From Gammaproteobacteria bacterium (GTDB lineage Bacteria > Pseudomonadota > Gammaproteobacteria > Enterobacterales > Alteromonadaceae): DNA of 19,372 nt. The translations under genes and the position numbers were made by a program. The stretch covers positions 1 to 19,372 of the forward strand of contig JAMCWV010000195.1 of assembly GCA_023481025.1 (NCBI GenBank), in the 5' to 3' direction. Below, piece by piece: positions 6,894-14,647 of this stretch. The notes under the pieces were generated by a model that had not been told where the DNA came from, ran no database searches, and worked only from the letters and a program-made list of their open reading frames with translations. Within the stretch, counting starts at the first letter, position 1. The number at the start of each line of letters is the position of its first letter.

Positions 6894-7550
6894 ATGGAAA
6901 ACTTTCAATCCGCGCTACATGCCATTCCATTTTTGCAACACAGGTTGCCATTGTTTCGTCCTGAGCAGCAGTTATCGAATACCGTGCTTTGGGCCTATCA
7001 GACAGCGGCCGAACAGCTCGGTGTGCGCCTCGAGAAAGCGGACGATGGATATCGATGTTTTTTATACGACAACTGCATTGGTTCAGTACGGAAAACCAAA
7101 ACGGATTTGAACAGTCAGCAAGCCATCAAGATTTGCAATGACAAGGCGTTAACCAAGCATTATTTGCGCAAGGCCGGTGTTGCCGTCGCTGCCGACCAAT
7201 TAGTCACCGTCGAAGCGCATCAACAGGCACTCAGTTTTGCTCAAGCCTTAGGTTTTCAGGTTGTTGTCAAACCGCTCGATGCCAGAGCCGGCGAAGGAAT
7301 TACCACCGAGATCTCGAACGCGGATGAATTGATGGCCGTGCAAGCAGCGACGAGCATCCCTGGCCTCAAGTTTGCTGGCGTTGACTTTTTTTCCTCGTCT
7401 TTGTCCGACTCACAGCAAGCTTATGTATTAGAAGTAAATACACAATCCAATATTGGCATTCATGCCTTTCCTATTCGCGGCAAGTCGCGTAATGTGGCTT
7501 ATCATGTCATTCAATACTGGTTAGCCAATGCCGTGTTGAAAAATACCTAA
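6894..7550 (+). CDS. Small RimK-like ATP-grasp protein, apparently lacking the central part of the fold
   Basis: The 218 residues carry the two ends of an ATP-grasp domain. N-terminal side: ICNDKALTKHYLRKAGV (80-96) and VVVKPLDARAGEGI (123-136) with the two ATP-binding lysines. C-terminal side: IPGLKFAGVDFF (155-166) and YVLEVNTQSNIG (177-188), with the metal ligands E180 and N182, as in RimK, glutathione and cyanophycin synthetase-type ligases. In those families about 80-100 residues, including the ATP-clasping EEF strand and a conserved Arg, lie between these halves; here only about 18 do (residues 137-154). An in-frame internal deletion near 7330-7350 is the simplest reading, so the protein may be inactive or act with a partner. 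ATG 6894-6896 follows AAGG. The gene is 12 bases upstream of a sulfotransferase gene and forms a two-gene operon with it. Confidence 0.75.
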   Translation: MENFQSALHAIPFLQHRLPLFRPEQQLSNTVLWAYQTAAEQLGVRLEKADDGYRCFLYDNCIGSVRKTKTDLNSQQAIKICNDKALTKHYLRKAGVAVAADQLVTVEAHQQALSFAQALGFQVVVKPLDARAGEGITTEISNADELMAVQAATSIPGLKFAGVDFFSSSLSDSQQAYVLEVNTQSNIGIHAFPIRGKSRNVAYHVIQYWLANAVLKNT

Positions 7551-7562
7551 GACGAAGGGGCT

Positions 7563-8549
7563 ATGCGACCATTATTTTTTATTCATATACCGAAAACAGC
7601 CGGCACCAGTTTACGCGTTGCTTTGGAAAAGTCCCTCGGCGCTGCGGCCATTTGCGCCGACTACGGTGACGGCAACCCACAAACATCGCAGGTTGTGCAA
7701 GACTGTATGTTCAATGGTATTGCCGACCCCTATCAATTAGCGTTGCAACAGCCTCGTTCACGTGTTTTAACTGGCCATATACCCGTCGCCAAATATGCAC
7801 CTTTATTTGCCGTTCAAGATATTTTTACGCTGGTGCGCGAACCAACCGCGCGCGTCATTTCAGAGTATTTTCATTTCCAGCGCCATTTCGACTTTCAAGG
7901 CAGCCTGAGCGACTTTGCCAAGCAAAAACGCAAACAGAACAGCCTGAGCCGTTATTTGCGCAGAGTTCCATGGCAAGCGCTAGGTTACGTCGGCATCTCG
8001 GAACGTTACTCACACGCATTAGACTCCCTGAATCAGTTATATCAATTAAATCTCGTCGCTGAAGTATTAAATGCTAAACCCGCCGCGCAAAACGTCACGA
8101 TTACTGCGCAAGAGATAGCGCTTTTGCATGAACTCAATCGCTCGGATCTGCGTCTCTATGAGAAGATAACCCAAGCATTAGATTGGCGCTATCACTGCCA
8201 ACAAGCCGATCAGCCCTATACGCACGGAGCCGCTACGATTGCCAAAAAAAAACAGGTGCTGCAAGGCTTTGCGTTTTATTCGGCGACGCATCCACGCTGC
8301 AACGAGCCGGTTGTATTAACGTTATTGGGAATCAACAGCAGTCAAGAAGTAGCCATCACCCAACACGTGACAGCGAATCTACACCATCAAAAAATGACGG
8401 CGCTCCACGCGCCGCGCTGCGGCTATGTTGGTTTTCGATTGGATATCGCTGAGTTGCTGAATAACTCGCAACTGACGACGCTCGAATTGCGCGTTCGCCA
8501 AAGTCAGCAGTTACTCTGGCAGTTTCAGTCTGGAGAGCAAGAACGGTAA
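7563..8549 (+). CDS. Sulfotransferase, family 2 type (PAPS-dependent)
   Basis: The protein opens with FFIHIPKTAGTSL (5-17), the 5'-phosphosulfate-binding loop of family 2 (heparan/chondroitin-type) sulfotransferases, with K11 as the expected catalytic lysine. The 3'-phosphate-binding motif is TLVREPTARVISEYFHF (89-105), with R93 and S100. These enzymes move sulfate from PAPS to a hydroxyl of a glycan. The catalytic region ends near residue 215; residues about 225-328 form an extra, mostly beta segment that I cannot name. Length is 328 residues against roughly 220-260 for simple bacterial members. ATG 7563-7565 follows AAGGGG closely. It is co-directional with the small ATP-grasp gene and its last 25 bases overlap the 3' end of galE on the other strand. 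The target is probably the polysaccharide made by this cluster (inference). Confidence 0.87.
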   Translation: MRPLFFIHIPKTAGTSLRVALEKSLGAAAICADYGDGNPQTSQVVQDCMFNGIADPYQLALQQPRSRVLTGHIPVAKYAPLFAVQDIFTLVREPTARVISEYFHFQRHFDFQGSLSDFAKQKRKQNSLSRYLRRVPWQALGYVGISERYSHALDSLNQLYQLNLVAEVLNAKPAAQNVTITAQEIALLHELNRSDLRLYEKITQALDWRYHCQQADQPYTHGAATIAKKKQVLQGFAFYSATHPRCNEPVVLTLLGINSSQEVAITQHVTANLHHQKMTALHAPRCGYVGFRLDIAELLNNSQLTTLELRVRQSQQLLWQFQSGEQER

Positions 8550-9559
8550 CCATTACGGTTCTGTGCCTGCCAACGCCAAGCGTCGGCACACATCACCTCA
8601 ACACTGCGGCGGGCGCGCCAAGCAAACTTTTCTGCCGCCAAAGACGGGTCGGCAAAATAGGCGGCGACATCGCCCGGTCGACGAGCCACAATCTCATAGG
8701 GAATCACCTGCCCCGTTGCCTGCTGATAGCTAGCAATCATTTGCAAGACCGATACACCACTTCCTGTGCCCAGGTTCACTGCAGAATATTCTGCACGTTC
8801 CTGTTTGATCAGATACCGCAAAGCAGCCACATGCCCCTCGGCAAGATCAACAACATGAATGTAGTCACGCACACCCGTGCCGTCGCTCGTTGGATAATCG
8901 GCTCCGAAAACATCAAGTTGAGGGCGCACGCCAATCGCCACCTGATTGAGCAGTGGCATCAAGTTATTCGGCACACCCAGCGGATCTTCACCAATTAAGC
9001 CACTCTCATGAGCACCAACGGGGTTAAAGTAACGCAGGCTAGCAATTTTCCAAGGCTGCTGTTTTGCGGCGACCAAATCGGCGAGAATTTGCTCCACCAT
9101 GAGTTTGCTACGACCATAAGGATTTGCCGGCGCACATGGACTGGACTCGGTTACAGGAACACTTCGCGGATCGCCATAAACCGTTGCAGACGACGAAAAC
9201 ACCAATTGATGCACACGATATTTCGCCATCACTTTTAATAAGGTATTGGTGCCACCGACATTGACTTGATAATAGGCTAAAGGCTGTGCGACTGACTCGG
9301 CAACCGCTTTTAAACCAGCAAAATGGACAACAGCGGAAAACTTATGCTGCGCAAAAATCGCATCAAGTGCTTGCTCATCGCAAATATCCGCTTGCACGAA
9401 ATCAATAGATTTACCGGTTATTTGCTCAACTCGGTGTAATGCCTCGCGGTGACTGTTGCTTAAATTATCGATGACAGTTAAGCAAAACCCTGCCTGTAAA
9501 AGCGCCACACATGTATGTGAACCAATGTAACCTGCGCCACCCGTAACAAGAACGTTCAA
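8525..9559 (-). CDS. galE: UDP-glucose 4-epimerase
   Basis: This extended short-chain dehydrogenase has the NAD-binding GGAGYIGSH (7-15), the catalytic S124 with Y148xxxK152 (in SSSATVYG and PYGRSK), FNPVGAH (178-184), GVRDYIHVVDLAEGH (229-243) and a QNRNGY tail like the QNPxGY end of GalE proteins. It interconverts UDP-glucose and UDP-galactose (some members also the N-acetyl forms) and so supplies galactose donors for glycan synthesis. The 344-residue length is typical. The start is TTG at 9557-9559: AAGGAG lies seven bases upstream and the TTG overlaps the stop of the preceding gene as TTGA, so translation is likely coupled. No upstream ATG is in frame. It is the last gene of the rml block and ends tail to tail with the sulfotransferase gene, overlapping it by 25 bases. 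Confidence 0.95.
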   Translation of the reverse strand: MNVLVTGGAGYIGSHTCVALLQAGFCLTVIDNLSNSHREALHRVEQITGKSIDFVQADICDEQALDAIFAQHKFSAVVHFAGLKAVAESVAQPLAYYQVNVGGTNTLLKVMAKYRVHQLVFSSSATVYGDPRSVPVTESSPCAPANPYGRSKLMVEQILADLVAAKQQPWKIASLRYFNPVGAHESGLIGEDPLGVPNNLMPLLNQVAIGVRPQLDVFGADYPTSDGTGVRDYIHVVDLAEGHVAALRYLIKQERAEYSAVNLGTGSGVSVLQMIASYQQATGQVIPYEIVARRPGDVAAYFADPSLAAEKFAWRARRSVEVMCADAWRWQAQNRNGYRSCSPD

Positions 9560-11100
9560 TTGGAATCTCCTTGTCCGGCACAAAAGGCTGCTTGCAGTTC
9601 ATCGGCAAAATCATCCACGATTTGTTGCAGTAGGCCAGCTAACTTTGCCGGTAACGGACGCAAAACAACAGGTGCTGGCGTTTCTTGCGGCAACCAAGCA
9701 TTCAGGCGTAAACGCAGCTGATCCACGTAACGCTCGGTGGCAAGTTGCTGGTGGAAGAAATTCAAACCGCGCTCACCTTGTTCGCGTCGATGCGTCTCCG
9801 CGTCCTGCGAATCAAGAAACCGCTGCAGTGTCTCGCTTAAATTCTCAGCGTTGACCGGCACTAACGCACCTGCGGCAAAGAAATCCGCTAGTGCTGGCGT
9901 TTCACTCGCCAGCACCACCAGACCTGCGGCAAGCGCATCGGTGAGTTTTGCTGGCACTTGAAATTGGGCGACTGGTGACTGTGTATCTTGAAAATTGACG
10001 GCGATATCTCCCATAGCAACCACATCGGCGATTGCGCTATAGGGTTGATTGCCAAAACATTGAAGGTTCACACCCTGATCGGCAGCCTGCTGTTCGAGCT
10101 CCGCTTTGTCTTGCGCATCTGGAAATTCACCGACGACGACATAGACAATCTTCGAATCGTTGAGCGTGGACAAGGCCGCCACGGTTTCACTGAGGCCCTT
10201 ATGTTTCCGCGGCGTACCAAAAAACAGCACCACCTTAGCGTCCTCAGAAATGCCAAACGCTTGGCGAGCAGCGGCCTTCCGTTCCTGACTCATGGCAAAC
10301 ATACTCGCCAGCCGTGTATGTGGAATAATGTCACCACCATAGCGCTGTTGCAGCGCCGGATTCGATACCGTTACAGCGTCAAATTGATGCACGCATCCGA
10401 CGGCAAAATAAGTCCACTGTTTGCGCGTTAGGCCGGCAAGGTGTGGTAGGCGGCCATGCGCATTAATCCACGCATCGATACCATCATCAATTTTCTCAAT
10501 CGGTTGGTGTTTATTAAAAAAACCAAGTTCTTCATCATCAATGTCGCAAATTACACGCGCTTGCCAAATCCAACGGTACAGCAAACCCAGCAACAGGTTC
10601 GGTCCCCGCGGTTTGGATAAGTGCACAACATCATAGGGATGTGCCGACACCAACTGAATGGCTTGCGTCAAAAAATCGCTATGGCAAGCAGCGGGATCAT
10701 CGGCATGCCAATTCTCATCGACCAGAAACGCATGAACTGGGTGTGCTGTCGACTGCATCGGCGCCCATAAAGTTTGCCCGAAACGAGCAAATTGAAAACC
10801 AATAATCTCCGGTTGATAACCGGCGGCCTGATACAAATCGGCTAAAGCCAAAGCGCGACCGGCTGGGTTATGCGACAACTCCCAACTCGCTATCGCAATC
10901 TTTACTGGTTGCTGCTGACGTTGTTGCAAATAATTGGTTTGCGCTAATTCGAAGCCAAAACGAAAGGCATCACCGGCAGCTGGAAACTCGAGCATTGCGC
11001 GCGCATGAGCAACCACAGCTTGCGACCATTCTTCAGCCGCCAGCAACTGATTGGCATACTCAATATTTTCATAGCGCGTCAAACGGCTAGCTTTGTTCAT
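9556..11100 (-). CDS. Family 4 type glycosyltransferase with N-terminal helical repeat
   Basis: Residues about 8-60 are helical and TPR-like. A GT-B glycosyltransferase follows. The N-terminal Rossmann half starts at VKIAIASWELS (66-76) and includes YDVVHLSKPRG and ARVICDIDDEELGF (181-194). The C-terminal half has VVLFFGTPRKHKGL (290-303), the donor-phosphate loop, and VPAKLTDALAAGLVVLAS (382-399), where the usual second Glu of the EX7E motif is Asp (D388). Such enzymes are retaining transferases that use nucleotide-sugar donors. At 514 residues it is longer than a plain GT4 because of both end extensions. ATG 11098-11100 follows AAAAGGA. It lies between rmlD and galE, so a dTDP-rhamnose or UDP-hexose donor is plausible but not shown. 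Specificity is unknown. Confidence 0.87.
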   Translation of the reverse strand: MNKASRLTRYENIEYANQLLAAEEWSQAVVAHARAMLEFPAAGDAFRFGFELAQTNYLQQRQQQPVKIAIASWELSHNPAGRALALADLYQAAGYQPEIIGFQFARFGQTLWAPMQSTAHPVHAFLVDENWHADDPAACHSDFLTQAIQLVSAHPYDVVHLSKPRGPNLLLGLLYRWIWQARVICDIDDEELGFFNKHQPIEKIDDGIDAWINAHGRLPHLAGLTRKQWTYFAVGCVHQFDAVTVSNPALQQRYGGDIIPHTRLASMFAMSQERKAAARQAFGISEDAKVVLFFGTPRKHKGLSETVAALSTLNDSKIVYVVVGEFPDAQDKAELEQQAADQGVNLQCFGNQPYSAIADVVAMGDIAVNFQDTQSPVAQFQVPAKLTDALAAGLVVLASETPALADFFAAGALVPVNAENLSETLQRFLDSQDAETHRREQGERGLNFFHQQLATERYVDQLRLRLNAWLPQETPAPVVLRPLPAKLAGLLQQIVDDFADELQAAFCAGQGDSN

Positions 11101-11113
11101 AAGACGTCCTTTT

Positions 11114-11153
11114 ACAGCCTTGAGCGGTTATACACAGCCTTGAGCGGTGATGC
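11114..11153 (-). repeat. 20-base tandem duplication spanning the rmlD stop codon
   Basis: Bases 11114-11133 and 11134-11153 are adjacent direct copies matching at 18 of 20 positions. The downstream copy (minus-strand sense) supplies the TAA stop of rmlD at 11128-11130, partly through one of its two differences and partly because 20 is not a multiple of three. Without it rmlD would run a few codons into the GT4 gene. Confidence 0.85.
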
Positions 11154-12051
11154 AGAGCTGGGTCGAATGCCATTCCATCAACACCTGTTGTAATTCAGTC
11201 TCCCACTGCGGCAACTGCACCGCAAGCGCCTGCTCTATCTTGGCAACCGCTAAACGCGAGTTAAGCGGTCGTTGGGCCGGTGTCGGATAGTCTCGAGTTG
11301 CGATTCCAGCAACCTGCTCAGGCTCAATCGTCAATGTACAACCGAGCGCATGTGCTTGGCGAAAAATGGATTGGGCAAAGCCCTGCCAGCTCACTTCACC
11401 ACGACTGACAGCATGATATAAACCAGACTCAGGACGACGTGCAAACATCAACAACGCGAGTTGCGCTAAGCAGCGTGCTGAGGTTGGAGCTCCCACTTGG
11501 TCAGCAACCACATTTAGCTGACTGCGTTCACGGCCGAGACGCAACATGGTGCGCAGAAAATTGTGCCCGCGAGCACTATATACCCAGCTCGTCCGCAAAA
11601 TATAATACGGCACGGTCGTTTCGGCACAGATTCGCAATACGGCTTCATCTCCCGCCAATTTTGACCTACCGTAGTAATTCACCGGTGCGGTTGGCGCATC
11701 CTCAGCGCGAGGACAATCGCCATCACCGGGGTATACATAGTCGGAGGAAAAGTGGATAAGGCCTGCATTGTGAGTCACCGCGTACTCAGCAAGCAGTTGT
11801 GGTAATTCCGCATTAACTCGCCAGCAAATATCGCGCTCGCTTTCAGCTTTATCCACAGCGGTGAACGCCGCCGGGTTCAATATCCAATCAGGTCGATGTT
11901 CTGCCAACCACGCTTTCACCGCAGTCGTGTCGGCTAAATCAAGTTCCGCCCGGCTAGGTGCGAGAACCTCACCAACTAAGCCGAAGCTACGCACGAGTTC
12001 GAAGCCCACCTGCCCTTGTCCACCCGTTATCAATATCCGTGGTCGACTCAT
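11128..12051 (-). CDS. rmlD: dTDP-4-dehydrorhamnose reductase
   Basis: This reductase-type SDR has the nucleotide-binding [11 protein letters not shown] (6-16), [12 protein letters not shown] (59-70), SSDYVYPG (102-109), catalytic Y127 and K131 in [14 protein letters not shown] (152-159) and RPLNSRL near residue 261, all hallmarks of RmlD. It carries out the last step of dTDP-L-rhamnose synthesis, NAD(P)H-dependent reduction of the 4-keto sugar in the cytoplasm. The 307-residue length is normal. The start ATG 12049-12051 overlaps the rmlB stop as ATGA; upstream open frame is a shadow of rmlB. The C-terminal ITAQGCV lies in a 20-base tandem duplication that created the present stop. RmlC, which makes its substrate, is not in the window. 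Confidence 0.95.
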   Translation of the reverse strand: MSRPRILITGGQGQVGFELVRSFGLVGEVLAPSRAELDLADTTAVKAWLAEHRPDWILNPAAFTAVDKAESERDICWRVNAELPQLLAEYAVTHNAGLIHFSSDYVYPGDGDCPRAEDAPTAPVNYYGRSKLAGDEAVLRICAETTVPYYILRTSWVYSARGHNFLRTMLRLGRERSQLNVVADQVGAPTSARCLAQLALLMFARRPESGLYHAVSRGEVSWQGFAQSIFRQAHALGCTLTIEPEQVAGIATRDYPTPAQRPLNSRLAVAKIEQALAVQLPQWETELQQVLMEWHSTQLCITAQGCV

Positions 12052-13103
12052 ACGTTCACCTGCCGGTACGAACCGTCCAAAACTCGTTGCCACCAACTCG
12101 GATTGGCTAAATACCATTGCACCGTTTTGCGCAGACCTGAAGCGAACGTTTCTGCAGGTACCCAACCTAACTCATGAGCAACTTTACTGGCATCAATGGC
12201 ATAGCGTAAATCATGACCGGGCCGATCCGTCACGAACGTAATTAAGTCTTGATAGTGCTCAACACCCGCTGGCTTATTCGGTGCCAATTCTTCCAGCAAT
12301 GCGCAAATCAGACGCACCACCTCAATGTTTGCTTGTTCGTTATGGCCACCGATGTTGTAGGTTTCACCCACTTGCCCTTGTTCAGCGACCCGAATCAATG
12401 CACGCGCATGGTCGTCAACATAGAGCCAATCGCGCACTTGTTGACCATCACCGTAAACAGGCAGCTGCTTGCCCTGCAAGGCATTGAGAATCATTAGCGG
12501 AATGAGTTTTTCGGGGAAATGATAAGGACCATAATTATTCGAGCAATTGGTAACTAAGGTCGGCAGACCATATGTACGCTGCCAAGCACGGACTAAATGA
12601 TCAGAGCTTGCCTTACTGGCTGAATAAGGGGAACTCGGTGCGTATGGCGTGTTTTCGGTAAATAGCTCATCGCTGCCATGGAGGTCGCCGTAAACTTCGT
12701 CAGTGGAAATATGATGAAAGCGAAACGCTGCTTGTGCGGCTGTCGACAACGACTGCCAATACTGACGCGTCGCCTCCAGCAAGGTGTAGGTGCCAACGAC
12801 ATTGGTTTGAATAAACTCCGCTGGACCCGATATCGAGCGATCGACGTGGCTTTCAGCCGCTAAATGCATCACCACATCAGGCTGAAACTGACTAAATACC
12901 CGATCCATCGCTTCACGATCACAAATATCAGCGTGAACAAAATGATAGCGTGAGTCGTCGCTGACGCTCGCCAGCGACTCGAGATTACCTGCATAGGTAA
13001 GCTTATCAATATTGACCACACGATGCGGGGTGTTCGTGATTAATTCACGCACGACAGCCGAGCCAATGAAGCCAGCGCCGCCCGTGACCAAAAATGTGAG
13101 CAT
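12048..13103 (-). CDS. rmlB: dTDP-glucose 4,6-dehydratase
   Basis: The 351 residues match RmlB throughout: NAD-binding [13 protein letters not shown] (4-16), IDKLTYAGN (32-40), [11 protein letters not shown] (81-91), the catalytic triad region STDEVYGD (133-140) with T134, D135 and E136, Y160xxxK164 in [27 protein letters not shown] (186-202) and [15 protein letters not shown] (218-232). It converts dTDP-glucose to dTDP-4-keto-6-deoxyglucose, the precursor of dTDP-rhamnose and several other 6-deoxysugars. ATG 13101-13103 is preferred over an in-frame TTG one codon upstream. Its own promoter lies just upstream, and its stop overlaps the rmlD start by four bases. rmlA, which makes dTDP-glucose, is not in the window. 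Confidence 0.97.
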   Translation of the reverse strand: MLTFLVTGGAGFIGSAVVRELITNTPHRVVNIDKLTYAGNLESLASVSDDSRYHFVHADICDREAMDRVFSQFQPDVVMHLAAESHVDRSISGPAEFIQTNVVGTYTLLEATRQYWQSLSTAAQAAFRFHHISTDEVYGDLHGSDELFTENTPYAPSSPYSASKASSDHLVRAWQRTYGLPTLVTNCSNNYGPYHFPEKLIPLMILNALQGKQLPVYGDGQQVRDWLYVDDHARALIRVAEQGQVGETYNIGGHNEQANIEVVRLICALLEELAPNKPAGVEHYQDLITFVTDRPGHDLRYAIDASKVAHELGWVPAETFASGLRKTVQWYLANPSWWQRVLDGSYRQVNV

Positions 13104-13140
13104 CAATTTACGTCCAAATTAACCGTCAAATTCAGTCGCT

Positions 13141-13169
13141 ATTATCACGGGATTCGAACAGAGCGTCCA
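13141..13169 (-). promoter_or_regulatory. Sigma-70-type promoter for the rmlB-rmlD-GT4-galE block
   Basis: Reading the minus strand, TGGACG (13164-13169; four of six consensus bases) and GATAAT (13141-13146; five of six) are separated by exactly 17 bases. Transcription would start near 13134, about 30 bases before the rmlB ATG. It sits in a 98-base gene-free gap, the clearest promoter-sized space in the right half of the window. No terminator hairpin with a T run was found in this gap, so read-through from upstream is also likely. Confidence 0.6.
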
Positions 13170-13201
13170 CCCTCTCAAACGAATTCTATACGTGCGCGCT
13201 G

Positions 13202-14629
13202 TTAAGAGCACGAGCGACCGTTGAGCTTCACCTCAATGTCGACACAAAAATCAGCAAGTTTCTCGGCAATGTAATCAATATCACTTTGCGGCTCATGTTC
13301 TTGATGCAGGAATACGTTGCGCGCCGACTCCCATGGCTTCAAATAGGTAAATTTATTCTGCTGCTGCACATCGAGTTGTAAGTCTGTGGCTAAGCGCTGA
13401 CGAAACTCTGGAAGTAAAATAAACGACTCAAAACAAACTTTCGCGACAGCTTTGCGCTGAGGAAAGGGATATTTTTCAGTGTAGCTGTCGACGAGCGCAT
13501 GGGCTCGCCGGAATTTACCGGTATTTTTTCTCACAAACACACTGGCCGAATCATTGAAGTGACCAGCTTCGCGTAAAAGCGCCACGTAATTGGAGCGCGG
13601 ATCACGAAAAGTACACAGCACCCGAACGTTATCGAGAAAGTCGACGCAATGAAGGTTGGCAATATGAATAACGTTGTCCAATAACGCCACTTGGCCGGGC
13701 TTTAACGCTTTGCCAACAGCGAGCTTGTCTGTGACATAATTGGCGAGCTGGCGGAATTTAACCTGCTTTTGCTGAACGTCCTTTTCCAACATAATACTGG
13801 CACTGTTCTGGGCAAAAAAGAGTGCAATTTGGGCGTAATCTTGCCGCCTTGCTCCGCTATGTAACCGCCTTGCATATCGAAATGACTTCGCGTCGTTGGA
13901 GCTGCGCATTTCCGCAAAACCAAGTAGCACATAGAAGAAAAACTCCAAGAGCTTGTCATTCTCGGTACCCTGTTCAAAGCCTGCGGCCACGGACATTAAT
14001 GAACGATGCCCTTCAATGTACGGGCTCTCTCCTTTAATCGCGACAACTTCAGGAAATTCTTGAAGAAAGTCATACAAAGCCCCAGAACCACTCCAGCCCA
14101 TACCCGAAACAATCACTTTGTCCAGCGTTTGCTCGTAGGGGACAAAGGTTACTGCGTCGGTTTCACCACAATAAGCCTTAGCCATGGTCGCGAAGGCATC
14201 AAACCAAGTGGTACGCAATGCGTCCTCGCTAAACACTTGCGCGATGGCGTGCTGAAAATCAGCCAAAGCAACGTCTAGATCTTTATCGATCAAGGTTTGT
14301 AAACTGTGAGCGAACTCATTATCCAAGTCTGAAGAGAACGTCGCGAATACACGTTCAATCACTTTGCGTTCTTTATAGGTGCGGGCAACCGCAACGCGCG
14401 AACGACTAAACACCGTATGTGGCAATTTCTCCAAACGACCGACGCGAACAACCTGACGGTACACATCAATGGCGGCAGGGTAATCTTTCAGTGCATAATA
14501 CGCATCAGCGATACGGATCTGACCGGTGATCGATAAACTTGCATCGGCAAGCAAGTCTTCGGCCATCGTCACGATGGCCTGATATTTTTTCTGTTGATAA
14601 AGTTGTTCAAGTTGTTCAGCAGCAGACAT
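13202..14629 (-). CDS. Sulfotransferase-like protein with N-terminal TPR-like repeats
   Basis: Residues about 1-100 form TPR-like helical pairs (YQAIVTMAEDLL, IADAYYALKDYPAAIDVYRQV). The rest resembles a PAPS-dependent sulfotransferase: VIVSGMGWSGSGALYDFL (172-189) fits the 5'-phosphosulfate loop, and VRVLCTFRDPRSNYVALL (335-352) fits the 3'-phosphate motif with R342 and S346. The first loop has no lysine in the usual position (GMGWSGSG in place of the xxPKxxxT type), so the chemistry is less certain than for the plus-strand sulfotransferase; other P-loop-like transferases are possible. No signal peptide is seen, which fits a cytoplasmic enzyme using PAPS. The 475-residue length reflects the added repeat domain. 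ATG 14627-14629 lies 18 bases after the dehydrogenase gene; the ribosome site is weak (GGAAA). Confidence 0.72.
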   Translation of the reverse strand: MSAAEQLEQLYQQKKYQAIVTMAEDLLADASLSITGQIRIADAYYALKDYPAAIDVYRQVVRVGRLEKLPHTVFSRSRVAVARTYKERKVIERVFATFSSDLDNEFAHSLQTLIDKDLDVALADFQHAIAQVFSEDALRTTWFDAFATMAKAYCGETDAVTFVPYEQTLDKVIVSGMGWSGSGALYDFLQEFPEVVAIKGESPYIEGHRSLMSVAAGFEQGTENDKLLEFFFYVLLGFAEMRSSNDAKSFRYARRLHSGARRQDYAQIALFFAQNSASIMLEKDVQQKQVKFRQLANYVTDKLAVGKALKPGQVALLDNVIHIANLHCVDFLDNVRVLCTFRDPRSNYVALLREAGHFNDSASVFVRKNTGKFRRAHALVDSYTEKYPFPQRKAVAKVCFESFILLPEFRQRLATDLQLDVQQQNKFTYLKPWESARNVFLHQEHEPQSDIDYIAEKLADFCVDIEVKLNGRSCS

Positions 14630-14647
14630 AACAAATTTCCAATCGGA

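Noticed and set aside
8541..8561. Possible bidirectional terminator at the galE/sulfotransferase junction
   Set aside because: A 9-bp stem with one G-G mismatch and a 3-base loop can form, but neither strand has a following T run, and the bases encode the conserved QNRNGY tail of GalE, which accounts for them.
12048..12165. Extended rmlD start within rmlB
   Set aside because: The extra 38 residues are out-of-frame rmlB sequence; the ATGA overlap start gives the standard RmlD N-terminus.
13104..13201. Rho-independent terminator after the sulfotransferase-like gene
   Set aside because: Only a 4-bp stem (AGAG/CTCT) was found and there is no T run, so only the promoter was kept for this gap.
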